This document shows, piece by piece, positions 1-7,507 of a stretch of DNA of 33,016 nt (position 1 is its first letter; the number at the start of each line of letters is the position of its first letter). The stretch comes from an uncultured Loktanella sp. (lineage in GTDB: Bacteria > Pseudomonadota > Alphaproteobacteria > Rhodobacterales > Rhodobacteraceae), in contig CAKZNT010000065.1 of assembly GCA_937132065.1 (NCBI GenBank), forward strand, positions 1 through 33,016, given 5' to 3'. The notes below the pieces were generated by a model. That model was not told the DNA's origin. It did no database searches and was given only the letters and a program-made list of their open reading frames with translations. Position numbers and translations under genes: made by a program.

Positions 1-624
1 GTAAGCCAAGTAGAAAGGGTAGGGTCGCGACAGGTCGGCAGTGGGATCGTCTGCTTCGATCAAGGCCTCCCAAGTTGTTGTGTCCGGTGTCCAATTGCCC
101 ATCAGCTTATGTGTCAACTGCGGTTCCGGTTGCCCGGTTGCTTTGGCCAAGGCACGGGTGATCAATTTGGCGCTGACCCCGATACGAAAACCCCCTGTCA
201 GCAGTTTGGTAAAGAGAAAGCGTTCTGTGTTGGGCAAGCTGTTCCATGCGGTCAGAATGCCAGTCTTGCGGGCGTCGTCGTCTAGCGTTGAAAGTGATTT
301 TATGTAGGTGATCCAATGCGTCAGCGTTTGATCTTTGTTGTCCGTTGCGGGCGGCAGAACAAGGGCAATGGTTTCGGCCAGATCACCAACGATGCTGTAG
401 CATTCTTCGAACAGCCAGTCAGGCAGGCCAGCAACCTCTGCCGCCCATTCGCGCAGACGGGTGGCCGTGATCGTCCGCTTTGGGCGGCGTCCGGTGAACA
501 GCGCGATGGTCCAAAGACGGTCCGAGGGCGTGGCCGCTTGGAAATAATCTGCAAGGGCGGTGGTTTTCACCGTCGTCTTGATGCTTTCGTCAATGCGCGC
601 GAAGAGGGCAGCGAAATCCTTCAT
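1..624 (-). CDS. ATP-dependent DNA ligase, N-terminal part (runs off window)
   Basis: The frame is open from the ATG at 624 to the window edge, giving 208 residues and no stop. It starts [18 protein letters not shown] and has the pattern of the ligase DNA-binding domain ([19 protein letters not shown] near residue 35, then [20 protein letters not shown] near residue 150). This matches the N-terminal domain of the ATP-dependent ligases (LigC/Lig B type) that sit with a beta-CASP exonuclease and a DEXH helicase in Proteobacteria. The catalytic KxDG lysine of the nucleotidyltransferase domain would lie beyond the edge. Its ATG overlaps the stop of the upstream exonuclease (ATGA, 621-624), so the two are translationally coupled. 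Role inferred from the family: nick sealing in a DNA repair set of ligase, nuclease and helicase. Confidence 0.85.
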   Translation of the reverse strand, partial: MKDFAALFARIDESIKTTVKTTALADYFQAATPSDRLWTIALFTGRRPKRTITATRLREWAAEVAGLPDWLFEECYSIVGDLAETIALVLPPATDNKDQTLTHWITYIKSLSTLDDDARKTGILTAWNSLPNTERFLFTKLLTGGFRIGVSAKLITRALAKATGQPEPQLTHKLMGNWTPDTTTWEALIEADDPTADLSRPYPFYLAY

Positions 625-2048
625 GTCGCGTCTTCCTCGGTCTGGTCAAAACCTTCGCCTTGGTAGTCAGTGCTGACGATATGGGCGTCATAACCACGGC
701 CTGATAGCCACCTTTGGAACACATCGGTATAGCCGTGGGTAGCAAAAATTTTGGTGGCTTGTGTTGCCTCAATCGCGCTGTTCAGCCCTTCCCAATCGGC
801 ATGGTCAGACACGACAAATCCACGATCGGCCGCACGTCTGCGCCGTACACCGCGCAAAGCCATCCATCCGCTGGCAAAGGCGGTCGAAGCAGGTCCGAAG
901 CGTCGCGCCCATGTCGTGCCAAGCGCGCTGGGGGTAGCAAGAACCAATGCGCCGGGGTGAGTTTTATTGGTGATATCCTGCGTTACAAGCGTAGTGTCGG
1001 GCAGGGTGACGCCTTGGTTACGCAACACCACGTTGGTGTTTTCAATCGCGCCATGCGTCAGGATGGGGCCAATATCGGGGTTAACGGTAGTCAGCAGTCG
1101 CTGGGCTTTGCCCAATGCATAGGCTCCAAGAATTGAGGTTCGCCCAGCAGCGGCGTTGGTCACCCACCAGTCGTTGATTTGCCCGGTCAAAATGTCTTGA
1201 GGTGTCCATTTGAAGATAGGCAACCCGAAAGTGCATTCGGTGATGAACGCATGGCATTTCACAGGTTCAAAGGGTTCCGAAAGACCATCCGCCACGGTCT
1301 TATAGTCACCAGAGACAACCCAAACTTCGCCCTTCACCTCTACCCGGATTTGTGCAGAACCGGGCACATGGCCTGCTGGATGAAATGAGACGAGGGCGTC
1401 GCCAATCTTCTGCGTTTGTGCGTATTCCACGGTTTCCAATGCGATTTCGCCCAGACGATGCTGCATGACAGGTGCAGTGCCAGTGGTTGCGAGGTATCGA
1501 CCCATGCCAGAGCGCGCATGGTCGCTGTGCCCATGGGTGATCAACGCGCGATCCACCGGTTTCCACGGATCAATGTAGAAATCGCCTGCGGGACAATAGA
1601 TGCCCCTGTCAGTGAATGTCAGAACGTCGGCCATGATCTGACAGGGGTGCGTGCGATTTGTCAGCCCGTTGATCACGGGCACGGATGCATGTTCGGCCAT
1701 ATCAAGCAGGGTTTGTTCTTCGAACGTGCGGATCATGATGAGGTCGACATAGCGGGATAGAACCCGCGCAGTATCGGCAATCGTTTCGCCGTGGCCAAGC
1801 TGCATGTCAGCGCCAGAAAGCACCAACGTCTGCCCGCCCATCTGGCGCACCCCAACATCAAAACTGACGCGGGTCCGCGTTGACGGCTTCTCGAAGATCA
1901 GGGCAACCATTTGCCCCGCGAGCGGCTGATCCTCGTCGAGCGTGCCTTTGCTCATGCCATTGCGTGCGTCTTTCATCATGCGCGCATTGCTGATGATCTT
2001 GTGCAAATCGGGTTGGGGTGTTGTGTGGATGTCTAAAAAATGTGTCAT
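621..2048 (-). CDS. In-frame fusion: truncated ornithine carbamoyltransferase (ArgF) joined to ligase-associated DNA exonuclease
   Basis: One uninterrupted frame of 475 residues. Residues 1-145 are the carbamoyl-phosphate domain of ArgF: MTHFLDIH start, [15 protein letters not shown] at 52-66, [16 protein letters not shown], and HPCQ at 134-137. From residue 142 or so the protein becomes a ligase-associated beta-CASP/metallo-beta-lactamase exonuclease: [17 protein letters not shown] (146-162), the metal motif HGHSDH (172-177), [27 protein letters not shown] and a late SDHADW. The ornithine domain of ArgF (SMG loop, HCLP) is entirely absent, while the nuclease lacks only its first few residues. 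The ATG at 2048 is the normal argF start; an in-frame ATG at 2144 would lie inside argD. It follows argD by 61 bp and overlaps the ligase start by 4 bp. Function inferred: OTC activity lost; nuclease possibly retained with an N-terminal ArgF appendage. A genomic deletion or a misassembly could both explain it. Confidence 0.88.
   Translation of the reverse strand: MTHFLDIHTTPQPDLHKIISNARMMKDARNGMSKGTLDEDQPLAGQMVALIFEKPSTRTRVSFDVGVRQMGGQTLVLSGADMQLGHGETIADTARVLSRYVDLIMIRTFEEQTLLDMAEHASVPVINGLTNRTHPCQIMADVLTFTDRGIYCPAGDFYIDPWKPVDRALITHGHSDHARSGMGRYLATTGTAPVMQHRLGEIALETVEYAQTQKIGDALVSFHPAGHVPGSAQIRVEVKGEVWVVSGDYKTVADGLSEPFEPVKCHAFITECTFGLPIFKWTPQDILTGQINDWWVTNAAAGRTSILGAYALGKAQRLLTTVNPDIGPILTHGAIENTNVVLRNQGVTLPDTTLVTQDITNKTHPGALVLATPSALGTTWARRFGPASTAFASGWMALRGVRRRRAADRGFVVSDHADWEGLNSAIEATQATKIFATHGYTDVFQRWLSGRGYDAHIVSTDYQGEGFDQTEEDAT
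1603..1647. repeat. Perfect 10-bp inverted repeat bracketing the argF/exonuclease junction
   Basis: CCCCTGTCAG at 1603-1612 and CTGACAGGGG at 1638-1647 are perfect inverted copies separated by 25 bases. On the coding strand one arm encodes part of the ArgF HPCQ motif and the other part of the exonuclease TDRG, so the junction (VLTF codons, 1614-1625) lies in the loop. The arms come from two originally unlinked genes. Confidence 0.8.
1614..2048 (-). pseudogene. argF: argF 5' half: carbamoyl-phosphate domain only
   Basis: This is the ArgF-derived portion of the fused frame. Normal bacterial ArgF is about 305-335 residues, so roughly half the protein is present. The STRT carbamoyl-phosphate loop (57-60) and HPCQ (134-137) are intact, which suggests recent loss. 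Ornithine binding and the catalytic cysteine of the HCLP motif are missing, so conversion of ornithine plus carbamoyl phosphate to citrulline is not expected from this copy. The position directly after argD fits the usual argD-argF operon of the group. Confidence 0.85.
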
Positions 2049-2076
2049 ATATCTTTTCGCTTTTGGCTGGCCAAGG

Positions 2077-2124
2077 CTGGGGGCTCGCCCCCAGACCCCC
2101 AGCATATTTTCACTCGGAAGAAAC
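2077..2124 (+). repeat. GC-rich hairpin plus GCATATTTT-N6-GAAGAAAC element, copy 1
   Basis: CTGGGGGC (2077-2084) and GCCCCCAG (2087-2094) form an 8-bp perfect stem with a 2-base spacer. They are followed by GCATATTTT (2102-2110), six bases and GAAGAAAC (2117-2124). The second part is repeated exactly on the minus strand at 28077-28099. The element covers the argD-argF gap and encodes the last codons and stop of argD on the opposite strand. From memory, similar hairpin/ATATTT/AAGA strings are common between genes in Rhodobacteraceae; whether they terminate transcription is unknown. Confidence 0.65.
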
Positions 2125-3288
2125 GGAAGTTGCAGCTTGATCAAGCAAGTCGATCGCCTGCGCGATGTCGTCGTCGGTGATGTTCAGGGCGGGGAGCAGG
2201 CGGATCACGTTATCGGCAGCGGGCACGGTCAGAACGCCCACCCCGTAGCCCGCAGCAACGATATCGGTGTTGGTTGCCTTGCACAAAAGCCCCAGCATCA
2301 GCCCGCTACCGCGCACCCCTTCAAAGACGTCAGGATGTGCGGCGACTAGCCCTTCGAGCTTTTGACGCAGCAGCCCTGCCTTGCGGTTGACCTCATCTAG
2401 AAAAGCCGCGTCGCTGACCACGCCCATCACGGCACTGCCAACGGCACACGCCAAGGGGTTGCCGCCATAGGTCGACCCATGCGTGCCAGCCGTCATGCCG
2501 GACGCTGCGGTTTCTGTCGCGAGCACCGCGCCGAGCGGAAACCCACCGCCAATGCCCTTGGCAACCATCATGATATCAGGGGTCACGCCTGCCCATTCGT
2601 GGGCAAATAGCTTGCCCGTGCGCCCCATGCCACATTGCACCTCGTCGAGCATCAACAGCACGCCGTGCGCATCGCAAAGGTCGCGCATTGCCTTGAGTGA
2701 CGCATCAGGCAAGGGGCGGATACCGCCCTCTCCTTGGACAGGCTCTACGAGAATAGCCGCAACCGTGTCCGATTTTATCGCTTCGGCCAATGCCGCCAGA
2801 TCATCAAACGGGAGATGCACAAATCCGGGTAAAAGCGGGCCGAACCCTTTGGTCATTTTCTCGGATCCTGCCGCTGCAATCCCTGCGGCGGAGCGTCCGT
2901 GGAACGACCCTGCGAAGGTGATGATGTCGGTGCGCTCGGGCGCGCCTTTGTCATACCAATACTTGCGCGCCATTTTCACCGCCAACTCGCAAGACTCTGT
3001 GCCCGAGTTCGTAAAGAACACGGTGTCGGCAAAAGTCGCATCGACCAGCGCGTCAGCCAGCGCTTGCTGGGAGGGAATATTATAGAGGTTGGACGTGTGC
3101 CAAAGGCTATTGGCCTGCGCCGTCAGGGCATCGACCAAAACAGGGGCGGCATGCCCAAGCACATTGACCGCGATCCCTGCCCCCAAATCCAGAAATCGTC
3201 GCCCGTCTGCCTCGGTTAACCAAGAACCTTCGCCTTTGACAAAGGTCAGGGGCGCGCGTGAATAGGTAGGCAAAACGGATGGGATCAT
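2110..3288 (-). CDS. argD: Acetylornithine aminotransferase
   Basis: A 392-residue class-III PLP aminotransferase of normal length. It transfers the amino group from glutamate to N-acetylglutamate semialdehyde to give N-acetylornithine, in cytoplasmic arginine synthesis, and may also act on succinyl-diaminopimelate semialdehyde in lysine synthesis. Visible motifs: NSGTESCE (94-101) at the phosphate site, FAGSFHGRS near 125, EPVQGEGG (182-189), [12 protein letters not shown] (214-225) and the PLP lysine in AKGIGGGFP (K244), then [12 protein letters not shown]. It is first in a minus-strand run with the fused argF, exonuclease and ligase. The last residues (SVSSE) are encoded inside the intergenic repeat element, so the extreme C-terminus is probably element-derived. 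Another class-III transaminase is possible in principle, but position beside argF supports argD. Confidence 0.93.
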   Translation of the reverse strand: MIPSVLPTYSRAPLTFVKGEGSWLTEADGRRFLDLGAGIAVNVLGHAAPVLVDALTAQANSLWHTSNLYNIPSQQALADALVDATFADTVFFTNSGTESCELAVKMARKYWYDKGAPERTDIITFAGSFHGRSAAGIAAAGSEKMTKGFGPLLPGFVHLPFDDLAALAEAIKSDTVAAILVEPVQGEGGIRPLPDASLKAMRDLCDAHGVLLMLDEVQCGMGRTGKLFAHEWAGVTPDIMMVAKGIGGGFPLGAVLATETAASGMTAGTHGSTYGGNPLACAVGSAVMGVVSDAAFLDEVNRKAGLLRQKLEGLVAAHPDVFEGVRGSGLMLGLLCKATNTDIVAAGYGVGVLTVPAADNVIRLLPALNITDDDIAQAIDLLDQAATSVSSE

Positions 3289-3415
3289 AGCAGATCAGCC
3301 TTTGCTGGATAAATGAAGCTCGATTGGTGGCAATGCCGGAGCGTCATGTCAATGTTTGAAAGGGGAAAAAGAAGACAAGCAGGCGGGCGCGCAAAGATTA
3401 GCGTCGGCGTCGGAT

Positions 3416-3447
3416 CACATATGTGGTGCGTGTCATCATGCATGATG
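3416..3447. promoter_or_regulatory. Two palindromes in the argD / exporter divergent gap
   Basis: The 226-bp gap between the divergent argD and EamA genes holds CACATATGTG (3416-3425) and CATCATGCATGATG (3434-3447), both perfect palindromes eight bases apart. They could be operator sites for either gene; no regulator is identified. Confidence 0.35.
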
Positions 3448-3514
3448 CTTAGCGCATCTCTTCACGGCTGAAAAGTCCCTTGTGCAACGGGGCCGCTTCG
3501 CCCATCAAATCCGC

Positions 3515-4402
3515 ATGACAAAACGCCCACAAAACCCGACCGCTGCCGTCCTGTTTATGCTGACGGCCACTGCGTTTATCGCGGGGACCACCCTTTTGGC
3601 CAAGATGATTGGCACGGGGGTTCTGGGCGAACCGTTGCATCCGCTGCAAATTAGCCACGGGCGGTTCCTGTTTGCCTTTATCGCCTTATCGAGTGTCGCG
3701 ATGGCGATGCGGCCCACATTCACGCGGATCGATCTCAAGATCCATATCGGACGCACGGCATTTGGCTGGAGCGGCGTGACGCTGATGTTTGCGGCTGTGG
3801 CCTATATCCCGCTGTCGGATGCAACGGCGATCAGCTTTCTGAACCCTGTCTTTTGCATGCTGCTTGCGATCCCGTTTCTGGGAGAGCGGGTCGGGCCGTG
3901 GCGCTGGTTTGCAGCGGCAATGGCGTTGGCGGGCGCATTGATATTGCTCAGACCCGGCCCTGCGACATTCCAAGTTGCCGCCTTGCTACCGCTGGGTGCA
4001 GCAATGCTGATGGGGGCCGAATTGATTTTCATCAAAAAGCTGGCCGACCGGGAGCCGCCATTCCAGATACTGCTGGTGAACAATGCGTTGGGGTTGCTCA
4101 TTGCGACCGTGGCTGTGCTCCCCGTCTGGGTTGCACCGACGGGGGGACAATGGGCGGCGCTTGCGGGCATAGGGGTGCTGATGGCCACCGCGCAAACCTG
4201 CTTTATCAACGCGATGGCGCGGGCTGACGCCAGCTTTGTGACCCCGTTCAGCTATATTACCCTGATATTCGCAAGCCTCTACGATCTCGTGTTGTTCAAC
4301 ATCTGGCCAGACGTGATTAGCTGGACAGGCGCGGGCGTCATTCTGACGGGTGCGCTCTTGCTGGCGTGGCGCGAAGGGCGGGCTCAGGCCTTGAGGCGGT
4401 AG
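3515..4402 (+). CDS. EamA (DMT) family inner-membrane transporter
   Basis: About 295 residues from the ATG at 3515 (a GTG at 3482 is also in frame but would add an unusual basic leader, so the ATG is preferred). The protein is almost wholly hydrophobic with about ten predicted membrane segments in two EamA halves. Typical features are the first helix TAAVLFMLTATAFIAGTTLLAK, the loop SDATAISFLNPVFCMLLAIPFLGERVG closing helix 4, and the second-half ALEAFVTPFSYITL-like stretch ADASFVTPFSYITLIFASLYDL. Family members export amino acids, purines or other metabolites; the substrate here cannot be read. The last 19 bp overlap the convergent ABC permease gene. Confidence 0.85.
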   Translation: MTKRPQNPTAAVLFMLTATAFIAGTTLLAKMIGTGVLGEPLHPLQISHGRFLFAFIALSSVAMAMRPTFTRIDLKIHIGRTAFGWSGVTLMFAAVAYIPLSDATAISFLNPVFCMLLAIPFLGERVGPWRWFAAAMALAGALILLRPGPATFQVAALLPLGAAMLMGAELIFIKKLADREPPFQILLVNNALGLLIATVAVLPVWVAPTGGQWAALAGIGVLMATAQTCFINAMARADASFVTPFSYITLIFASLYDLVLFNIWPDVISWTGAGVILTGALLLAWREGRAQALRR

Positions 4403-5190
4403 CCGCGGTTCATCCAGTTCCAGCAAATGCCGATGACGATTGCGCAAGCGATACCGACAACAACCAGCCCGACCCACGGGCTGCTGTCAGAGACACCGAT
4501 CATGCCACGGCGCACGCCGTCGATGATGTAAAAGAACGGGTTGGCGTGGGACATGGCTTGCAACCAGCTTGGCAAGGCGTCGATGGAATAGAATGTGCCC
4601 GACAGGAAGGCCAAGGGCGTCACGAGGAAGTTTGAAATCGCGGACAGCTGGTCGAACTTATTGGCGAAGATGCCTGCGATCATGCCAAGGCCACCCATCA
4701 GGATCGAGCCGAGCAGCACAAAGATAATGACCCACGCAGGGTTTTGCATGCCCACCCCGAGGAATACCCAGCAGCCAAGTGCGATGACAACGGCCACCAG
4801 CGCACCACGGGCAACCGCGCCGCTGATATAGCCCGTGACCAGTTCGGCGGCCGACAGGGGCGGCATCAATGTATCAACGATATTGCCCTGCACCTTTGCA
4901 GAGGCGAGGCTGGACGAGGTATTGGCAAAGGCGTTCTGGATCACGGTCATCGTCAGGATGCCCGGAGCTAGGAAGGTCATGAAAGGCACACCCATCACAT
5001 CGCCACGCTGCGGGCCGATAGCGATGGTAAAGATCATCAGAAACAGGCCGGCGTTGATCAGTGGCGCCATCACGGTTTGCGACCAGACGTTCATGAACCG
5101 CTTGACCTCGCGGCGCATCAGGGTCCATGTGCCCAGCCAATTCACCCGCCCGAAACGGCGCATTCCCATATCTGTTTGCTCATGCATCAC
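4384..5190 (-). CDS. ABC-2 type transporter permease
   Basis: A 268-residue membrane protein with about six hydrophobic segments, a cytoplasmic N-terminus with GTWTLMRREVKRFMNVW and the family hallmark before the last helix, NPFFYIIDGVRRGMIG. This is the YadH/NodJ-like ABC-2 permease pattern used by exporters of drugs, polysaccharides or lipids. It needs a separate ATP-binding partner; none is adjacent, since the upstream neighbour is the divergent gcrA and the downstream one is the convergent EamA gene. The partner must be encoded elsewhere or be lost. A GAGG ribosome-binding site precedes the ATG. Confidence 0.88.
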   Translation of the reverse strand: MMHEQTDMGMRRFGRVNWLGTWTLMRREVKRFMNVWSQTVMAPLINAGLFLMIFTIAIGPQRGDVMGVPFMTFLAPGILTMTVIQNAFANTSSSLASAKVQGNIVDTLMPPLSAAELVTGYISGAVARGALVAVVIALGCWVFLGVGMQNPAWVIIFVLLGSILMGGLGMIAGIFANKFDQLSAISNFLVTPLAFLSGTFYSIDALPSWLQAMSHANPFFYIIDGVRRGMIGVSDSSPWVGLVVVGIACAIVIGICWNWMNRGYRLKA

Positions 5191-5319
5191 TATACCTCGC
5201 TTGATTTGGGCAGATGCGCTTCACATCCGGCCTTACAGTGCTTACAATAGGTGATTGAAGAAATAGGCAAGGCCCGATGTGCACCGCGCGCATCCCGCCG
5301 ACAACTCAAAGGAATATGT

Positions 5320-5940
5320 ATGTCCTGGACAGACGATCGCGTCGAGACGCTTAAGAAGATGTGGGGCGAGGGCCAGTCTGCAAGCCAGATCGCCAAGGAA
5401 CTTGGCGGTGTGACGCGCAACGCCGTTATCGGTAAGGTGCACCGTTTGGGCCTGTCCAATCGGGCGGGAACAACGGGTGCGTCCACAGCCGCAAAGCCCG
5501 CGAAAGAGAAAGCCGCGCCAAAGGCCGCCGCCGCACCAAAAGCGCCGCCAAAGGCAAAGGCGAAAACAGGGACAACCGCAGCCCCTGCCGCAAAGGCCAA
5601 AAAGGACGAGGAAGAAGTTCTCGAACTGGACGAAAACGGGATTCCGATTTCGGCGGCACGCCGTGCGATTATTCCTGCGGGGCAACCTTTGCCGCCACAG
5701 CCGTCCGCCAACGAGATTTCACCCGAGGCTCTGGCCAAGGTCAGTGAAGTCGAAAAAGGCGCAAAGCGGATTACGCTGATGGAACTGACCGAGAAAACCT
5801 GCAAGTGGCCCGTTGGCGACCCTGCAACGGATGATTTCTGGTTCTGCGGCCTGAATGTGCAAACGGGCAAGCCATATTGCGAGGCCCATGTTGGCGTTGC
5901 ATTCCAGCCAATGTCGTCACGGCGCGACCGCCGCCGCTAA
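5320..5940 (+). CDS. gcrA: GcrA cell cycle regulator
   Basis: A 206-residue protein starting MSWTDDRVETLKKMW, preceded by AAAGGA at 5308-5313. Residues 2-48 are the GcrA helix-turn-helix (ASQIAKELGGVTRNAVIGKVHRLGLSNR). Residues about 49-95 are a low-complexity Ala/Lys/Pro linker, and the C-terminal domain has CKWPVGDP, FWFCGL and PYCEAH, the conserved cysteine pattern of the family. In Caulobacter GcrA binds sigma70 RNA polymerase and activates promoters carrying CcrM-methylated GANTC sites; that role is known for the family and inferred here. The gene stands alone, divergent from the ABC permease, and ends at a strong terminator. Its presence is good evidence for an alphaproteobacterial host. 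Confidence 0.95.
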   Translation: MSWTDDRVETLKKMWGEGQSASQIAKELGGVTRNAVIGKVHRLGLSNRAGTTGASTAAKPAKEKAAPKAAAAPKAPPKAKAKTGTTAAPAAKAKKDEEEVLELDENGIPISAARRAIIPAGQPLPPQPSANEISPEALAKVSEVEKGAKRITLMELTEKTCKWPVGDPATDDFWFCGLNVQTGKPYCEAHVGVAFQPMSSRRDRRR

Positions 5941-5945
5941 GGCAC

Positions 5946-5961
5946 ATGGGTTAAAACCCAT
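5946..5961. repeat. Perfect 16-bp palindrome after gcrA
   Basis: ATGGGTTAAAACCCAT lies 6 bases after the gcrA stop and just ahead of the terminator hairpin. It may help stabilise the gcrA 3' end; no other role is visible. Confidence 0.4.
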
Positions 5962-5974
5962 CCTACGCAATTTG

Positions 5975-6006
5975 GGTCATCCACACCTGTGGGTGGCCTT
6001 TTTTCA
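5975..6006 (+). terminator. Rho-independent terminator of gcrA
   Basis: GGTCATCCACA and TGTGGGTGGCC can pair over about ten positions (with G-U pairs) around a tiny loop and are followed at once by six T residues. It is the clearest intrinsic terminator in the window and separates gcrA from the YciI-like gene. Confidence 0.85.
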
Positions 6007-6062
6007 TGGCTTTTCAGCGCGCAGTCACCTAGCGTTTGAGATCAATTGCATAGGAGAGCAAA

Positions 6063-6359
6063 ATGCCACAGTTCATCATGACCTATCACGGCGGTAGCCA
6101 GCCTGCGACACCCGAAGAAGGCAAGGCGCATATGGCGCGTTACATGGAATGGATGGGCGGGCTTGATATGGTCGTCGGGCAACAGCCGCTCAAGAACACG
6201 CAAATCCTCGGGGCGGACCAGATCGGCACGCCGATGATGGGTTATTCAATCGTGAACGCCCCCGACATCGACGCCGCCCGTGCCATCGCCGAGAAGAGCC
6301 CGTTCCTTGAGATGGACAACGCCACGATGCAGGTCTCTGAACTGATCGTGATGGGTTAG
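6063..6359 (+). CDS. YciI-like (YCII-domain) protein
   Basis: A 98-residue protein beginning MPQFIMTYHGG with TAGGAGAG about 5 bases ahead. The ferredoxin-like YCII/DGPF pattern is seen in HMARYMEWMGGL, the central turn with GADQIGTPMMGYSIV, and the final AAIAEKSPFLEM-like segment (ARAIAEKSPFLEMDNATMQVSELI). The family is a small dimeric alpha+beta fold of mostly unknown function. It lies 78 bp before an SDR gene on the same strand and may be cotranscribed with it. Confidence 0.75.
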   Translation: MPQFIMTYHGGSQPATPEEGKAHMARYMEWMGGLDMVVGQQPLKNTQILGADQIGTPMMGYSIVNAPDIDAARAIAEKSPFLEMDNATMQVSELIVMG

Positions 6360-6436
6360 TCGGCCACACGACACCCGAAGCGTTGAATTTGGCGCGCACC
6401 CGCATACCTCTGGGGGACACATCAAAGGAGCTTCAC

Positions 6437-7207
6437 ATGTCCAACACGGCCCTCATCACAGGCGCATCAGGTGGGATCGGCGCAGAATTCGCCCGCTACC
6501 ACGCAGCGCGCGGCGGTGACCTCATCATCACGGCGCGGCGGGCCGATGCCCTGAACGCGCTGAAATCGGAATTGGAAAGCGCGCATGGGATCACCGTCAC
6601 TGTGATCACATGCGACCTAGGCGCGGCGGACGGGGCCGACACGCTCTACGCCGCGCTCAACGGCGCGCATGTTGACATACTGATCAATAACGCAGGCTTT
6701 GGCGGGCACGGAAAATTCGTGGAACGCGCCCTTGCCGACGATCTGGCAATGATCGACCTGAACGTGAAATCGCTCGTCTCGCTCTGCCATAAAATCGGCA
6801 ACGATATGGTGAAAGCGGGGGGCGGCAAGATCCTGAACGTCTCGTCAACAGCGAGCTATATGCCGGGGCCACTGCAAGCCACCTACTTCGCAACCAAGGC
6901 ATTTGTGTCCAGCTTTTCTTACGCACTCGCAGAAGAGCTGGGGGATGCGGGGGTCACCGTCACCGCCCTTGAACCGGGTTATGTCGAAACCGATTTCGCC
7001 ACGCGGGCCGACTTGGGTGGGACACCGCTTACGAAATCAGGGCAAACGCCCGCGTCCGTGGCAAAGGTCGGATATGACGCAATGCTCAAGGGCAAGATCA
7101 ACGTGATCAACGAGGCAGGGCTGGCGTTTCAACTGAACTGGCTGATGCCATTCCTGCCGCACCGCGCCAAACTCAAGTTCATCCGCAAGATGCAGGAAAA
7201 ATCCTGA
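6437..7207 (+). CDS. Short-chain dehydrogenase/reductase (SDR), classical type
   Basis: A 256-residue Rossmann enzyme. It has the nucleotide motif TGASGGIG (8-15), CDLG at 59-62, NNAG at 84-87, the catalytic serine in NVSSTAS (about 137-138) and YFATK (Y150, K154). The start at 6437 is set by AAAGGAG at 6424-6430 and by the family N-terminus; an upstream in-frame ATG at 6383 would add a non-conserved tail. Together with the NAAG-like pattern and PGYVETDFA after the active site it resembles the DltE/YqjQ group of NAD(P)H-dependent reductases. The substrate cannot be read. Confidence 0.9.
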   Translation: MSNTALITGASGGIGAEFARYHAARGGDLIITARRADALNALKSELESAHGITVTVITCDLGAADGADTLYAALNGAHVDILINNAGFGGHGKFVERALADDLAMIDLNVKSLVSLCHKIGNDMVKAGGGKILNVSSTASYMPGPLQATYFATKAFVSSFSYALAEELGDAGVTVTALEPGYVETDFATRADLGGTPLTKSGQTPASVAKVGYDAMLKGKINVINEAGLAFQLNWLMPFLPHRAKLKFIRKMQEKS

Positions 7208-7214
7208 CCCGAAT

Positions 7215-7244
7215 GCGCCACCGTCCACTCACAGGCGGTGGCGC
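7215..7244. terminator. Hairpin downstream of the SDR gene
   Basis: GCGCCACCG (7215-7223) and CGGTGGCGC (7236-7244) form a perfect 9-bp stem beginning 8 bases after the SDR stop. No T-tract follows, so it may protect the 3' end or be a weak terminator. Confidence 0.5.
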
Positions 7245-7507
7245 ACCACAGGGAGGGGAAACATCCCCGAACAAAAATCACCCGATAGACTGGCTGACAA
7301 CAACACGTCACGCGCTGGGTTGACCGACCAAAAACGTCAACAGCCCCCAACACACCAAGAATATCGAGTCGCGCGAAACAAACACTTGCGCTCACCGGGC
7401 CAGTTTCCCAAACTCGCAATACACAAACCGACATAAGGGAAGCAGCCATCCAACTTGACCTTGCGGAAACTGGCATCGCGATCTGTGCGAACGGCGAAAC
7501 GGCCCAA

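Noticed and set aside
2049..2144. ArgF start 32 codons upstream at 2144.
   Set aside because: It lies inside argD and adds a tail encoded by the repeat element; ATG 2048 matches the ArgF family start.
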